A stretch of 64,000 bases of DNA from Odiellus spinosus (GCA_963920705.1 OY987225.1:30255538-30319537); one strand, 5' to 3'. Shown: positions 16,261-26,757, counted from the stretch's first letter. A program made the numbers and translations. The notes: generated by a model from the sequence alone, not told the origin.

Positions 16261-19200
16261 ATGAAACGCAACGACAAATGAATCGCGGCGACAAATGAAT
16301 CGCGGCGAAAGTAAAACGCGTCCACAAATAGAAGTAAAATATACATTAGTATATATATTAGTAAAAAATACATTGTCAATAATTAAAAATAATAAAAATC
16401 ACAATTTAATATAATAGAATAGCTACATCTTCTCTCCTACCTAATTTAAGGCGCTAACAAGATGGGGAAGCCCATAGTAATAGCTACACCCCTGACATTA
16501 CCTGTCTTTCATTCCTATCTTCAGTAGCCAGAGAACCTAGCTTAAAGGAAATTATTATACTCTTTATTAAAATATAGTAAAAAATACATTGCCAATAATT
16601 AAAAATAATAAAAATCACAAATGAAACGCGGCGACAGATGAAACGCGGCGACAAATGAAACGCGACGACAAATGTAACGCGGCGACAGATGAAACGCGTC
16701 GACAAATGAAACGCGACGACAAATGAATCGCGACGACAAATGAAACGCGGCGACAGATGAAACGCGGCGACAAATGAAACGCGGCGACAAATGATACGTG
16801 GCGACAAATGAAACGCGGCGACAAATGAAACGCAGCGACAGATGAAACGCAACGACAAATGAATCGCGGCGACAAATGAATCGCGTCGACAGATGAAACG
16901 CAACGACAAATGAATCGCGGCGACAAATGAAACGCGGCGACAAATGAAACGCGGCGACAAATGAAACGCGGCGACAGATGAAACGCAACGACAAATGAAA
17001 CGCGGCGACAAATGAATCGCGGCGAAAGTAAAACGCGTCCACAAATAGAAGTAAAATATACATTAGTATATATATTAGTAAAAAATACATTGTCAATAAT
17101 TAAAAATAATAAAAATCACAATTTAATATAATAGAATAGCTACATCTTCTGTCCTACCAAATTTAAGGCGCTAACAAGATGGGGAAGCCCATAGTAATAG
17201 CTACACCCCTGACATTACCTGTCTTTCATTCCTTTCTTCAGTAGCCAGAGAACCTAGCTTAAAGGAAATTATTATACTCTTTATTAAAATATAGTAAAAA
17301 ATACATTGCCAATAATTAAAAATAATAAAAATCACAAATGAAACGCGGCGACAAATGAAACGCGGCGACAAATGAAACGCGACGACAAATGAAACGCGGC
17401 GACAAATGAAACGCGGCGACAAATGAAACGCGGCGACAGATGAAACGCAACGACAAATGAAACGCGGCGACAAATGAATCGCGGCGAAAGTAAAACGCGT
17501 CCACAAATAGAAGTAAAATATACATTAGTATATATATTAGTAAAAAATACATTGTCAATAATTAAAAATAATAAAAATCACAATTTAATATAATAGAATA
17601 GCTACATCTTCTGTCCTACCTAATTTAAGGCGCTAACAAGATGGGGAAGCCCATAGTAATAGCTACACCCCTGACATTACCTGTCTTTCATTCCTTTCTT
17701 CAGTAGCCAGAGAACCTAGCTTAAAGGAAATTATTATACTCTTTATTAAAATATAGTAAAAAATACATTGCCAATAATTAAAAATAATAAAAATCACAAA
17801 TGAAACGCGGCGACAGATGAAACGCGGCGACAAATGAAACGCGACGACAAATGAAACGCGGCGACAAATGATACGTGGCGACAAATGAAACGCGGCGACA
17901 AATGAAACGCGGCGACAGATGAAACGCAACGACAAATGAATCGCGGCGACAAATGAATCGCGGCGAAAGTAAAACGCGTCCACAAATAGAAGTAAAATAT
18001 ACATTAGTATATATATTAGTAAAAAATACATTGTCAATAATTAAAAATAATAAAAATCACAATTTAATATAATAGAATAGCTACATCTTCTGTCCTACCT
18101 AATTTAAGGCGCTAACAAGATGGGGAAGCCCATAGTAATAGCTACACCCCTGACATTACCTGTCTTTCATTCCTTTCTTCAGTAGCCAGAGAACCTAGCT
18201 TAAAGGAAATTATTATACTCTTTATTAAAATATAGTAAAAAATACATTGCCAATAATTAAAAATAATAAAAATCACAAATGAAACGCGGCGACAGATGAA
18301 ACGCGGCGACAAATGAAACGCGACGACAAATGTAACGCGGCGACAGATGAAACGCGACGACAAATGAAACGCGACGACAAATGAACCGCGACGACAAATG
18401 AAACGCGGCGACAGATGAAACGCGGCGAGAAATGAAACGCGGCGACAAATGATACGTGGCGACAAATGAAACGCGGCGACAAATGAAACGCGGCGACAGA
18501 TGAAACGCAACGACAAATGAAACGCGGCGACAAATGAATCGCGGCGAAAGTAAAACGCGTCCACAAATAGAAGTAAAATATACATTAGTATATATATTAG
18601 TAAAAAATACATTGTCAATAATTAAAAATAATAAAAATCACAATTTAATATAATAGAATAGCTACATCTTCTGTCCTACCTAATTTAAGGCGCTAACAAG
18701 ATGGGGAAGCCCATAGTAATAGCTACACCCCTGACATTACCCGTCTTTAATTCCTATCTTCAGTAGCCAGAGAACCTAGCTTAAAGGAAATTATTATACT
18801 CTTTATTAAAATATAGTAAAAAATACATTGCCAATAATTAAAAATAATAAAAATCACAAATGAAACGCGGCGACAAATGAAACGCGGCGACAAATGAAAC
18901 GCGGCGACAGATGAAACGCGGCGACAGATGAAACGCGACGACAAATGAAACGCGACGACAAATGAAACGCGACGACAAATGAAACGCGGCGACAGATGAA
19001 ACGCGGCGACAAATGAAAAGCGGCGACAAATGATACGCGGCGACAAATGAAACGCGGCGACAAATGAAACGCGGCGACAGATGAAACGCAACGACAAATG
19101 AAACACGGCGACAAATGAATCGCGGCGAAAGTAAAACGCGTCCACAAATAGAAGTAAAATATACATTAGTATATATATTAGTAAAAAATACATTGTCAAT

Positions 19201-19290
19201 AATTAAAAATAATAAAAATCACAATTTAATATAATAGAATAGCTACATCTTCTCTCCTACCTAATTTAAGGCGCTAACAAGATGGGGAAG

Positions 19291-19702
19291 GTAATCTAAT
19301 CTAACCTAACCCTACCTAAAATAAAAGATGAAAAGAAATGTAGAGTATTGGATGAGTAGAGGAAACAGCGTGCATTTCAATCATTATTCTCTATTTTGCG
19401 GAGTATAAGTATTTTCCCTTAACCTCAAGGATATCGAGAATGCAAAAGAGTGTCATGCGTTACCCATAATTACATACGGCAGGTCGTAGACTTCTTAATA
19501 TCCACACCAAATGAAATGTCCTGTGTTACCCATAATTATATGCGGCATGGCGTAGATTTCTTAATAGACACACCTAATGAAATTTATTTTCTAAATAAAT
19601 ATGTAAAATACATGTTCTTATAATATAAATTAACACTAGAGCATAGGCTGTACTGTGTGATTATCTTTGAGATAATCCACTTATTTGATAAAGACGAAGG
19701 AT
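19291..19702. other. AT-rich junction with a 65-bp tandem duplication
   Basis: Directly after the array is a short CCTAA-rich stretch (about 19298-19318). A 65-bp segment containing TTACCCATAATTA and CGTAGA(C/T)TTCTTAATA then occurs twice, from about 19458 and from about 19523. The two copies differ by several substitutions. No gene is recognisable, and the small minus-strand frame at 19584-19772 has no features of a protein. Confidence 0.6.
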
Positions 19703-20312
19703 TTAGTCTGGGATGGCAAGGAAGACAAGTCTTAAAACGACGAGGATTTGGTAGCAAGTTCCTCTTAGACAAACCAAGAAATATTGTAGACTGAATGTTC
19801 CATTTACAACCCTTTTTCGGTAGATGATTGGCAATTACTTCCGGTAAAGTTTTCGTCTATAATTCTTGTTTTGATGTGCTAATAGAGGACCATTACTGAT
19901 ATTTTCATCATGCAAGTGATCCCAGTCATTGGATATTTTCATCATGCAAGTGATCCCAGTCTTTGGAAGAATCAAAGGATTGAGCTGGACGAGAGGTTAT
20001 TTTCCAAACCGGCTGACAAGACGTTAGTCTGGGATGGCAAGGAAGACTAGGAATAGAAAACGACGAAGATATGGTAGCAAATTCCTCTTGGACAAACCAA
20101 GAAATGTTCTAGACTGAATGTTCCATTTACAACCCATTGTCGATAGATGATTGGCAATTACTTCCGGTACAGTTCTCGTCTGAAATTGATGTTTTTTTGT
20201 GCTAATAGAGGACCATTACTGATATTTTCATCATACGAGAGATCCCAGTCATTGGAAGAATCCAAGGATGGAGCTGGTCGAGAGGTTATTTTCCAAACCG
20301 GCTGACAAGACG
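19703..20312. repeat. Tandem pair of about 300-bp repeats
   Basis: Copy 1 (19703-20023) and copy 2 (20024-20312) both start with TTAGTCTGGGATGGCAAGGA and end with AACCGGCTGACAAGACG. They share long stretches such as the one around TAGATGATTGGCAATTACTT. Copy 1 is longer because of an internal duplication of about 34 bp around TTTTCATCATGCAAGTGATC. The copies differ at scattered positions, so the duplication is older than those inside array 1. No protein or known transposon terminus is seen. Confidence 0.8.
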
Positions 20313-20678
20313 TTAGTTTCTACTCCTACGATAAAAAAATATCTTAAAGACTGAAAGTAGACTAATTTCCATACCGTTAATATTTAAACTTGAATAGATC
20401 CTTTTATGTTTAGAATAACGAGGCCGTATGAAGAACTGTTGAGCTTTTACTGACTGTAAGAATCTCATATGTCGAGTCCGAAAACACTCACTGCTTGCAT
20501 GTTTCAATTCTTCGTAGCCAGGCCGTCTCTTTCTGGTGATAAATGAAAGCCGTGTCGCTGCTCTGTTGATTTCAAATGGTGATGACATTCTGCGCTGGTT
20601 GATTTTCTCACTTAAGTCACTATAGACGTCCTGTTGCATATAATTGCACGACACCTGAAACTCAAATGTGGCAGCCAC
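20313..20678 (-). CDS. Unrecognised 121-codon open frame
   Basis: A 121-codon frame on the minus strand begins ATGGCTGCCACATTTGAGTT and ends where the tandem repeat at 19703-20312 begins. The product is basic, with many Arg, Lys and Ser residues, and has no signal peptide, membrane segment or motif I can name. It has no visible splice partner, and its stop lies at the repeat boundary. It could be a terminal exon, a decayed transposon piece or chance. I cannot assign a function. Confidence 0.2.
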   Translation of the reverse strand: MAATFEFQVSCNYMQQDVYSDLSEKINQRRMSSPFEINRAATRLSFITRKRRPGYEELKHASSECFRTRHMRFLQSVKAQQFFIRPRYSKHKRIYSSLNINGMEISLLSVFKIFFYRRSRN

Positions 20679-20761
20679 GCTTAAAAGAGGTAATTCCCGT
20701 TAAACGGAATTGAACGTAATTGGTATGATTACGTCTCTAGACTTTTTGCTCCACGAGCTAG

Positions 20762-20842
20762 GTCACGTGATTTCCGCTTACACAGGATATCCGCTTACAC
20801 AGGAAGTGACACACACACACAGACACACACACACACAGACAC
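20762..20842. repeat. Short direct duplication and CA microsatellite
   Basis: CCGCTTACACAGGA occurs twice within 35 bp (about 20774-20803). It is followed by an interrupted (AC)n microsatellite at 20809-20840. The preceding TCACGTGATTTCCGCTTACA resembles the sequence at positions 6-40, left of array 1. Confidence 0.75.
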
Positions 20843-22373
20843 GACCAGTGTAAAACCTCTCCCTGAACTAAAGTCGGGGAGGTAAAAATAATCGCGTTGG
20901 AGGGCGACGCGCTAATTATTCCTATTGGGGATAATTATACGAATGTAGGCGACAGATATAAAACGAGTTTTATGGTCAGGCTACCGGGACTACGTTGTTG
21001 TTTTATTCTAGTATGGGCGATTTTATAACGAAGTGTCTATAAAAAAACTAATTTTGACCTAACTATACGGTCACACTAGCATTTCTTAATCGATATTCAA
21101 ATCGCTAGGAATCGTTTTAAGCGTCACGCGTTCACGCATTATAAATCGATTTATCGTAGCTTCATCTATCGGTTGGTGAAACCGAATTGATACGAAACTG
21201 GTTCCTGAAGCAGTTTCGAGAAATCGAACGTTTTGAACGGTTTAAATCGATTATGAGACCTAGTACGAACGCTGCAAATCTTAGACGGGCTTCTTACAAA
21301 ACATACCTCGTTTTTTTAGGTTCAATTGACGTCTTCCACTATATAGTTATAGGGGGTGCTTACCTACTTCCCCCTATTAGTTTACTTCTGGCATTGGTTA
21401 AAACTAAATAAACTGGTGAATTAGGCTCGTCTGAAGAGGTTATTATAACTATAACTTTCTACAAATTCTTACAATCTTGTCTATTTACTTATTTTTAGAG
21501 CCTTTCTTCCTTTAGTTCATGACCTTTTGACTCGAACCCATTTGAACCCACTTTGAATTTCTAAATTAAATTAATACCAGATAGAAAAATACTTGTAAAG
21601 AAATTAATTAACGGAACCATAGGGTATGGCACCAAGGTGTAAGTTTTGAATACAAATTGCGTAAAAAATCTTTGAAATGAATTCACTTTTTTGCTTTCAT
21701 TTCGAGCCGTCACGCTATTATAATAACGATTATGGAAATGATTCCGTAAGCCTTTTGGAAAAATATTCCCCTTGGCTAAATTATTTCGTTTCTCGAGGGT
21801 TTGTTCTGGGTGGGAAATTGAGTTCGAGCGGTTTTCTCGATTTTGGTTGTTTGTCGAGAATTGCCATCATTTTTTTGGGGGTTAGCAACTTCCTCGGTAA
21901 TTTATTTTACATCAGACTTTTAACTAATAATAATAATAACGAAAGTGTACAACGTGTAGCTATTCGTCGTCGTCACGTTTCTTCTCACGCTGATGACGAA
22001 AATTCGCCATAATTATAAATTATCATGGCGACCTATTTATCAATTTTAGTGGTAAAAACGTTTCTTTGGTTTTAAGGGGAAACAGTACGTATTTCAGCTT
22101 CTAAGTACGTCAAACCATATCGGTCTTTTCCTAATTGATCTTCATCTAAATGCGCAAGATCTGTTCGAGGAAACCTTTAATTAATCGTTATATTTAATTT
22201 TATATTTGAAGATTAAGCGCGTTAAAAGCCGTCAGATTTTCTAGAGAACGGCTGGGTATATTTGGATAGCTTTTATTTTCTTTGTTAGAGCTCATCGGAA
22301 CTTCTGTTCGAGAGACTTTGATTTTTTTAATTACCGTAGTATTTTAAATTAAAATTACCACCTCACTGTCTTA
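20843..22373 (+). pseudogene. AT-rich region with two short open frames, possibly decayed membrane-protein exons
   Basis: The frame at 21187-21411 (74 codons) holds a hydrophobic stretch (LVFLGSIDVFHYIVIGGAY). The frame at 21677-22012 (111 codons) holds a hydrophobic stretch (IAIIFLGVSNFLGNLFYI), then an Asn run and a basic, polar tail ending at TAA. The second layout resembles the last exon of the four-pass proteins at 54-64 kb, but I found no convincing sequence match and no clean splice chain between them. They could be remnants of another member or chance frames in AT-rich DNA. The rest of the interval shows nothing recognisable. Confidence 0.2.
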
Positions 22374-22500
22374 CCAGATATAGATTGTCCCAGATATAGA
22401 TTGTCCCAGGTATAGATTGTCTCAGATATAGATTGTCCCAGATATAGATTTTCCCAGCTATAGATTGTCCCAAATATAGATTGTCCCAGATATAGATTGT
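22374..22500. repeat. 16-bp minisatellite, about 8 copies
   Basis: The unit CCCAGATATAGATTGT is repeated about eight times with point changes (CCAGG, CTCAG, CCAGC, CCAAA, and ATTTT for ATTGT). It is unrelated to the 17-bp and 14-bp monomers of the large arrays. Confidence 0.95.
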
Positions 22501-24009
22501 ATGAAACTGGTTCCCGAAGCAGTTTCGAGAAATCGAATCAAATCGACTCCATCGGCTTTTGACAAGGCCGAATCGAGTCTGGTTGCTTGTTTAATTTAAG
22601 CGATTGCAATAACTTCGCTTTTACACTTTTGTAAAAGACAAGGACCATTCGCTAATTGGATCAAGAGAACACGTGAACGTGTACCTTTATTTTTCAATGT
22701 TAAATCTGCTTAGACTCGAGATTCTAGACCCCAAAACAAGGATAAACCTACTTTTATCCCTTGTGAGGATTAATATTACGTCCTTTTTTTCGCTAGATTG
22801 CTAGATCGCGAACAAAACCATATTTTATTATCCTTGAATTATTAATTTCTTTATGTTGATTAGAAAGGTAGTGATTTACATCTTGAGTTACTTGTGTGTT
22901 GGTGATTAATTTAAATTATTTGATTTGAAAATTTTGTTTATAATATGAAGTTGATGAAATAAAAAAAAGTGGGTTAAATTTTGTTTGCAGATAATCTTAA
23001 TTGACATTTAAGGCTAGGTTTTTGTTTATAATTTAATTAGTTTAATAATTATTTTACAGTTATTAATATTTGCTTACAGAATATACGATTAGAGACAATA
23101 ATTGATTTTAATTGCATCAGATTAGTAGCTGATAACTTTGGTCATTGCCAATTGTACAGTTTCAAGGGTCAGTTTCTTAAGTAAGCGTAAGGTCTTTAAA
23201 GGGCAAGTGAAACGATTCCAAGTATGAACATAAAAAAAATGAAGATATTAATTTGGTCGGTCATGTGACAAGTTTCCAGCTTAAACCACGTTTTTTTTTA
23301 TTATTAATATTTTTTTTTTGCGAAAGATATGTAAAAGAATTTTCAGTAAATGATTATGCCACATAAACAATAACTAATTAATGCCAAAAATCTTAATTTA
23401 TTTGTAAAACTCTATAAAGAAAGGCGGCATCTTTAAGTGAAATGTCAGCAATTTATTGATACCTTAAATTTTTATCCGAATATAAAATACATTCAACCAT
23501 AAAATACGTTGTGATGTAATAAATTTTAATTCGGAACATTTCTAATTAATCTTAAACCAATCAGATTTTGAGAAACGAAACAGATGGAGACTGTTTCCTA
23601 TCAGCGGGAAATTCTGTTCTCATTTTTTTTTTTCAAATCCTTCAAGCCACGCACGTAGCTAGTGGGTCGATTTTATCACGATTTCTCGAGCGAGAAATTC
23701 GAAATTCCGAAAAGATGTGTGCGAAATTTTTGAAAGTATTAGCAAAAAGATTTAGATTATAATACTTCAATAAGATAGAACGTCTTTAAAATTTTATAAG
23801 TTTAAAACTAAGAATATTTGAAGCTTTCAAACGAAATACCTTTAGAAAAATCTGTTTCTCATTTGAAATTAAGGTTCCTTTTGGGATTGTAATAGAAAGC
23901 AAATCTGTTTGAAATCTTTGAAAGACCCGAATGAAATTTGAAATATATTCAAATCAAGAAATTGTATTTGAAACGTGTACTTGTACGTGAAAAAAAAAAA
24001 TAACTTCTA
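22501..24009. other. AT-rich intergenic DNA with one 35-bp duplicate
   Basis: The sequence at 22503-22537 repeats 21194-21228 with one mismatch, around GTTTCGAGAAATCGAA. Otherwise this is AT-rich DNA with homopolymer runs and no gene I can support. The 64-codon frame at 23568-23762 is spanned by a T-run and looks fortuitous. Confidence 0.5.
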
Positions 24010-24260
24010 CTTATAACTATTAACAATGAACAATACATAAAGTTGAATAACAAAATCTGGCGTTTATAAGCGTCCTCTAACGGCAAACAGTGGCAAAATT
24101 AAGTTAAGTATAACTAACCAAACCACTTGCTGGTCTGCCTATTATATATCCATAGCAGCCACGAAACGTATCTTTCTTAGTTTTGTCACTGTTTTTGCCG
24201 TTAGAGGACGTTTATGAACGAAATGTTTTCTTGTTCACCTTTATCTATTGATGTTATAGC
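24010..24260. mobile_element. Imperfect inverted-repeat (MITE-like) element
   Basis: The left arm around CGTCCTCTAACGGCAAA (24071-24087) pairs with the right arm around TTTGCCGTTAGAGGACG (24194-24210). The strongest pairing covers 24061-24220, and weaker pairing extends outward to about 24010 and 24260. No clear target duplication and no reading frame are present. The layout is that of a non-autonomous DNA transposon; the family is not determined. Confidence 0.65.
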
Positions 24261-25253
24261 CTACCATTGTTATTAGTTCTAGCTACTACTGAGTTTTGAT
24301 GCCCCCTAAAAGTTATATAGGTACAGTCGCATCAAGAAGAAACTTTCTTCGAGTGAATCCATAAAAAAAAAGCTTTTTTTTCTGGATACGACTTGTCATT
24401 TCTCAATCTCTCTATCGTCGAACCCCTCGGTGTCGCGTGGCGATGATTGGGGCTCCATTATGTCTAAATTGACTCGGCAAAGGAAGCCAGGCCATCGACC
24501 GTAGCTCTTTTCGATAGGTTTCTGACCGTTTCTCTATCGAAGTTCCCCTAAAAAATTACGGGGTTTTGCCCCCCTTCTACCGAAAAACTGATCGAAAATG
24601 ATTCTAATAAATGGTCGAGGACCTCGATGGTGGGTGGGTGTGGTTCCTTCTCTCCCTTTCCTTGATTAATAGCTATATATAGGCCAGTTGACAACGTCGC
24701 TTTGCCTCTTTATATAGACTTCTGAAATCTCTTGAGGCTAACGAATATACGAAGGCAGGAATTAATAGGTGAAGGGAGACACTGTATCTCTCGTACTTTA
24801 AGGGATGGTGTGTAATAGGTTTTATCGATATCTACTTCTGATATAAGGTTTATTTCGATCTCCTAGTAACGGAATATAATCCCGTATTTCGTTAAATATT
24901 CTTTTTTAATCTCTTCGCCGTTTAACATTGTGTATTCAATCCTTCTCAGTCTTAACTACATTGTAAACTGTTCGGAAATTAAAATATACTTCGCAATACG
25001 CAAATTTAAAGATTAATCTTTTATTCGAGACCCCAAAACTAAAGCTTCTCTCTACGCTTTTTTTGAAAATTAATGGTTACTGACAATTCTCCATTCCGCA
25101 ACTAGTTAGGTGTTGGGACAAAGATGTCAAATAGTCCACGTTGAAAATGGGCTAGATTTATGATTGCTTAATTAATGCAAATTTAATGGGTTAAATTCAG
25201 TATCGCGGAACGTTATTTGTTTTTAAAAGGCCCAAGTTTTCTTCCTCCTGTCA
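24261..25253. other. Intergenic DNA without a recognised gene
   Basis: A mixed-composition stretch includes short inverted motifs such as TTTTCGATAGG and TCTATCGAA at about 24508-24542. No open frame with protein-like features and no RNA gene was recognised. Confidence 0.4.
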
Positions 25254-25435
25254 ACCCTGTATAAATAATTTCACCAACGGGTTTCTGTTGTAATTTGGGC
25301 TTACCAACAAATATGTTTTCAGAAAAGATAATAAAGCATTTATTCATTTATTCATTCGAAAAGATCTCATAAAATATGTTCGTTGGTAAGCCTAAATTAC
25401 GGGAGAAGCCCTGGGGTAAAGTATCTATACAGGGT
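25254..25435. mobile_element. 182-bp MITE with ACCCTGTATA ends and a GTCA target duplication
   Basis: The ends are ACCCTGTATAAATA and the inverse TATCTATACAGGGT. The arms extend about 65 bp inward and include the paired motifs TTGGGCTTACCAAC and GTTGGTAAGCCTAA. GTCA sits immediately outside both ends (25250-25253 and 25436-25439). The interior is only about 45 bp and non-coding, as expected of a non-autonomous DNA element. The family assignment is open. Confidence 0.8.
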
Positions 25436-25609
25436 GTCAAGCCGAAGAAAATCTAGAACTATCAAGCGCGGCCCGTCCAGATTCCGTCCATCTCTCCCGC
25501 CTCAAAATATCGAGGAAGAGTCCAAATCACTCTAGACAGACAGGGGTGATGACTCTTTGGCTAGTTTTAAGTGATGGGCTATGACCTTTACCTGGACCTT
25601 TGCTGATAG

Positions 25610-25946
25610 CAGGAGCCGATGAAACCCTCCTTTGAAGTCTATTACTCCCGGGTCTTGTCTACCCCTCTCTGTATGGGTTAGTTTCAAAAAGCGCGATTCG
25701 TACGCCTCCTAACGGTAGATATTTTCGGATCGGGAGTTCGTCGAGCGAATATCTCTAGCAGCCTTGGAGTACGTCAAAAAAACGTCGTCGTTTGTGTAGA
25801 GAGAGAATTTCCAATTTTCCGTAGACACCCCTGTCTGAAGTAGGACCCCTCCGATCTCGTAAAATCGTGAATTTTACCCATACAGAGAGGCGCGCTATAT
25901 GGAACATTAGAGTAGTAGACTTCAAAGGAGGGTTTCATCGGCTTCT
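25610..25946 (+). mobile_element. hAT-like MITE, copy 1 (337 bp)
   Basis: The element starts CAGGAGCCGATGAAAC and ends GTTTCATCGGCTTCT, with inverted ends of about 37 bp. It is flanked on both sides by GCTGATAG (25602-25609 and 25947-25954), an 8-bp target duplication; 7 bp is possible if a final G belongs to the element. An 8-bp duplication with CAG ends fits the hAT superfamily, which is an inference because there is no transposase. A second copy lies inverted at 57490-57798. Copy 1 carries about 28 extra bases near its right end. Confidence 0.85.
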
Positions 25947-26556
25947 GCTGATAGTATTGAGCTACGAGGCGTTGTTTACTTTTATGGAAAAAAGTGATGG
26001 ACTTTTGTTAAATACTATTATTATTATTTCTTCATAGTATTTTCGTTTGAAGAAGTTGTAGCAGTACAACAGCAGCTGTTGTCTCTTCAGTTTCAGAACT
26101 TTCAGTAGTTGTAGTCGTTGGATTAGTTCCAAAATCATAACTACGTCATCATTAGGAAAAAATAAATATATATTTTTAGATTTGACTTTTGAAGTTTTTT
26201 AAAATCGTGTCAACTCTGAGGTGTAAAATTTTGAATACTGCATTTTAAAAGATTTCCAAACACCTTAGAAAAAAATGGTGACAGCCTCACTTTAACCAAC
26301 ACTTAAGAACATAACATTTTTTTAAAAACAACATGAACACTAACCCCAAAAATTCAATAGATAACCGAGTGAAAATGTTTTATCTAATCTAAGAATTTTT
26401 TTTGTTTGTTTGAAAATTGAAATCCATGTAGATGATCAAATTCAACTGGATTTTACAACGAAGTTTATCATAACGCATCTAGCTTTGCGTGTATAATTTA
26501 GCGTTCTCCATACGGACAGACAGACGTACTTGGAGAGTTATTTAATTTTGATAATT
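25947..26556. other. AT-rich intergenic DNA
   Basis: No gene was recognised. GGTGACAGCCTCACTTTAA at 26277-26295 recurs with one mismatch at 62761-62779, suggesting a small dispersed repeat. Confidence 0.4.
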
Positions 26557-26757
26557 AGATGCTGGCATTCGCCAGCATCTGTTATTCCTAGCTCTAGTTT
26601 TCCGTAGACGGCTAGCAGCTCCTTTGTTTGGGCTGTATTAACTCCAATGGGGAAATAACATGGGCTGCCAAGATCCGAGATTCTTATACATTAGGGAAGC
26701 TCAAAAATCATGGGATTACCCATGACGCTTTTTTTGATACACGTTAAAGTTCAGTGT
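26557..26757 (+). repeat. 201-bp hairpin-headed repeat, left copy
   Basis: It opens with a perfect 10-bp inverted repeat, AGATGCTGGC-ATTC-GCCAGCATCT (26557-26580), and continues to TTAAAGTTCAGTGT. The same 201 bp occurs at 52659-52859 in the same orientation with only a few differences. It has no coding capacity. Outside the 201 bp the flanks differ, so this is a discrete repeat or one end of a larger element. Confidence 0.9.

Larger units (their letters stand above)
137..19290. repeat. Satellite array 1: about 30 composite units built on a 17-bp minisatellite
   Basis: Each unit has an AT-rich conserved part and a run of a 17-bp monomer, consensus AAATGAAACGCGGCGAC. Monomer variants include GACGAC for GGCGAC, GAATCG for GAAACG, CAACGAC, and AGATG for AAATG. 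The landmark CGCGTCCACAAATAG closes each monomer run, at 815, 1277, 1926, 3017, 3649, 4213, 4777, 5562, 6279, 6860, 7424, 7886, 8518, 9286, 10479, 11672, 12457, 13173, 13754, 14215, 14796, 15377, 15838, 16317, 17034, 17496, 17975, 18556 and 19137. Spacings are 462, 479, 564, 581, 632, 649, 717, 768, 785, 1091 or 1193, allowing single-base indels, and all equal 462 plus a multiple of 17. The array starts inside a conserved segment and stops abruptly after GATGGGGAAG. All minus-strand reading frames here are repeat artefacts: 17 is not divisible by 3, so each frame yields the same 17-residue period. Confidence 0.97.

Noticed and set aside
319-19199. Dozens of long minus-strand frames with 17-residue repeats
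   Set aside because: The 17-bp monomer has no stop on that strand and 17 is not divisible by 3, so every frame reads the same peptide period. They are not annotated as genes.
19298-19318. Telomere-like CCTAA motifs at the end of array 1
   Set aside because: Only a few degenerate copies; no tandem TTAGG/CCTAA array.
26557-26757. tRNA-derived SINE
   Set aside because: I could not find convincing A and B boxes or an A-rich tail in the 201-bp repeat.
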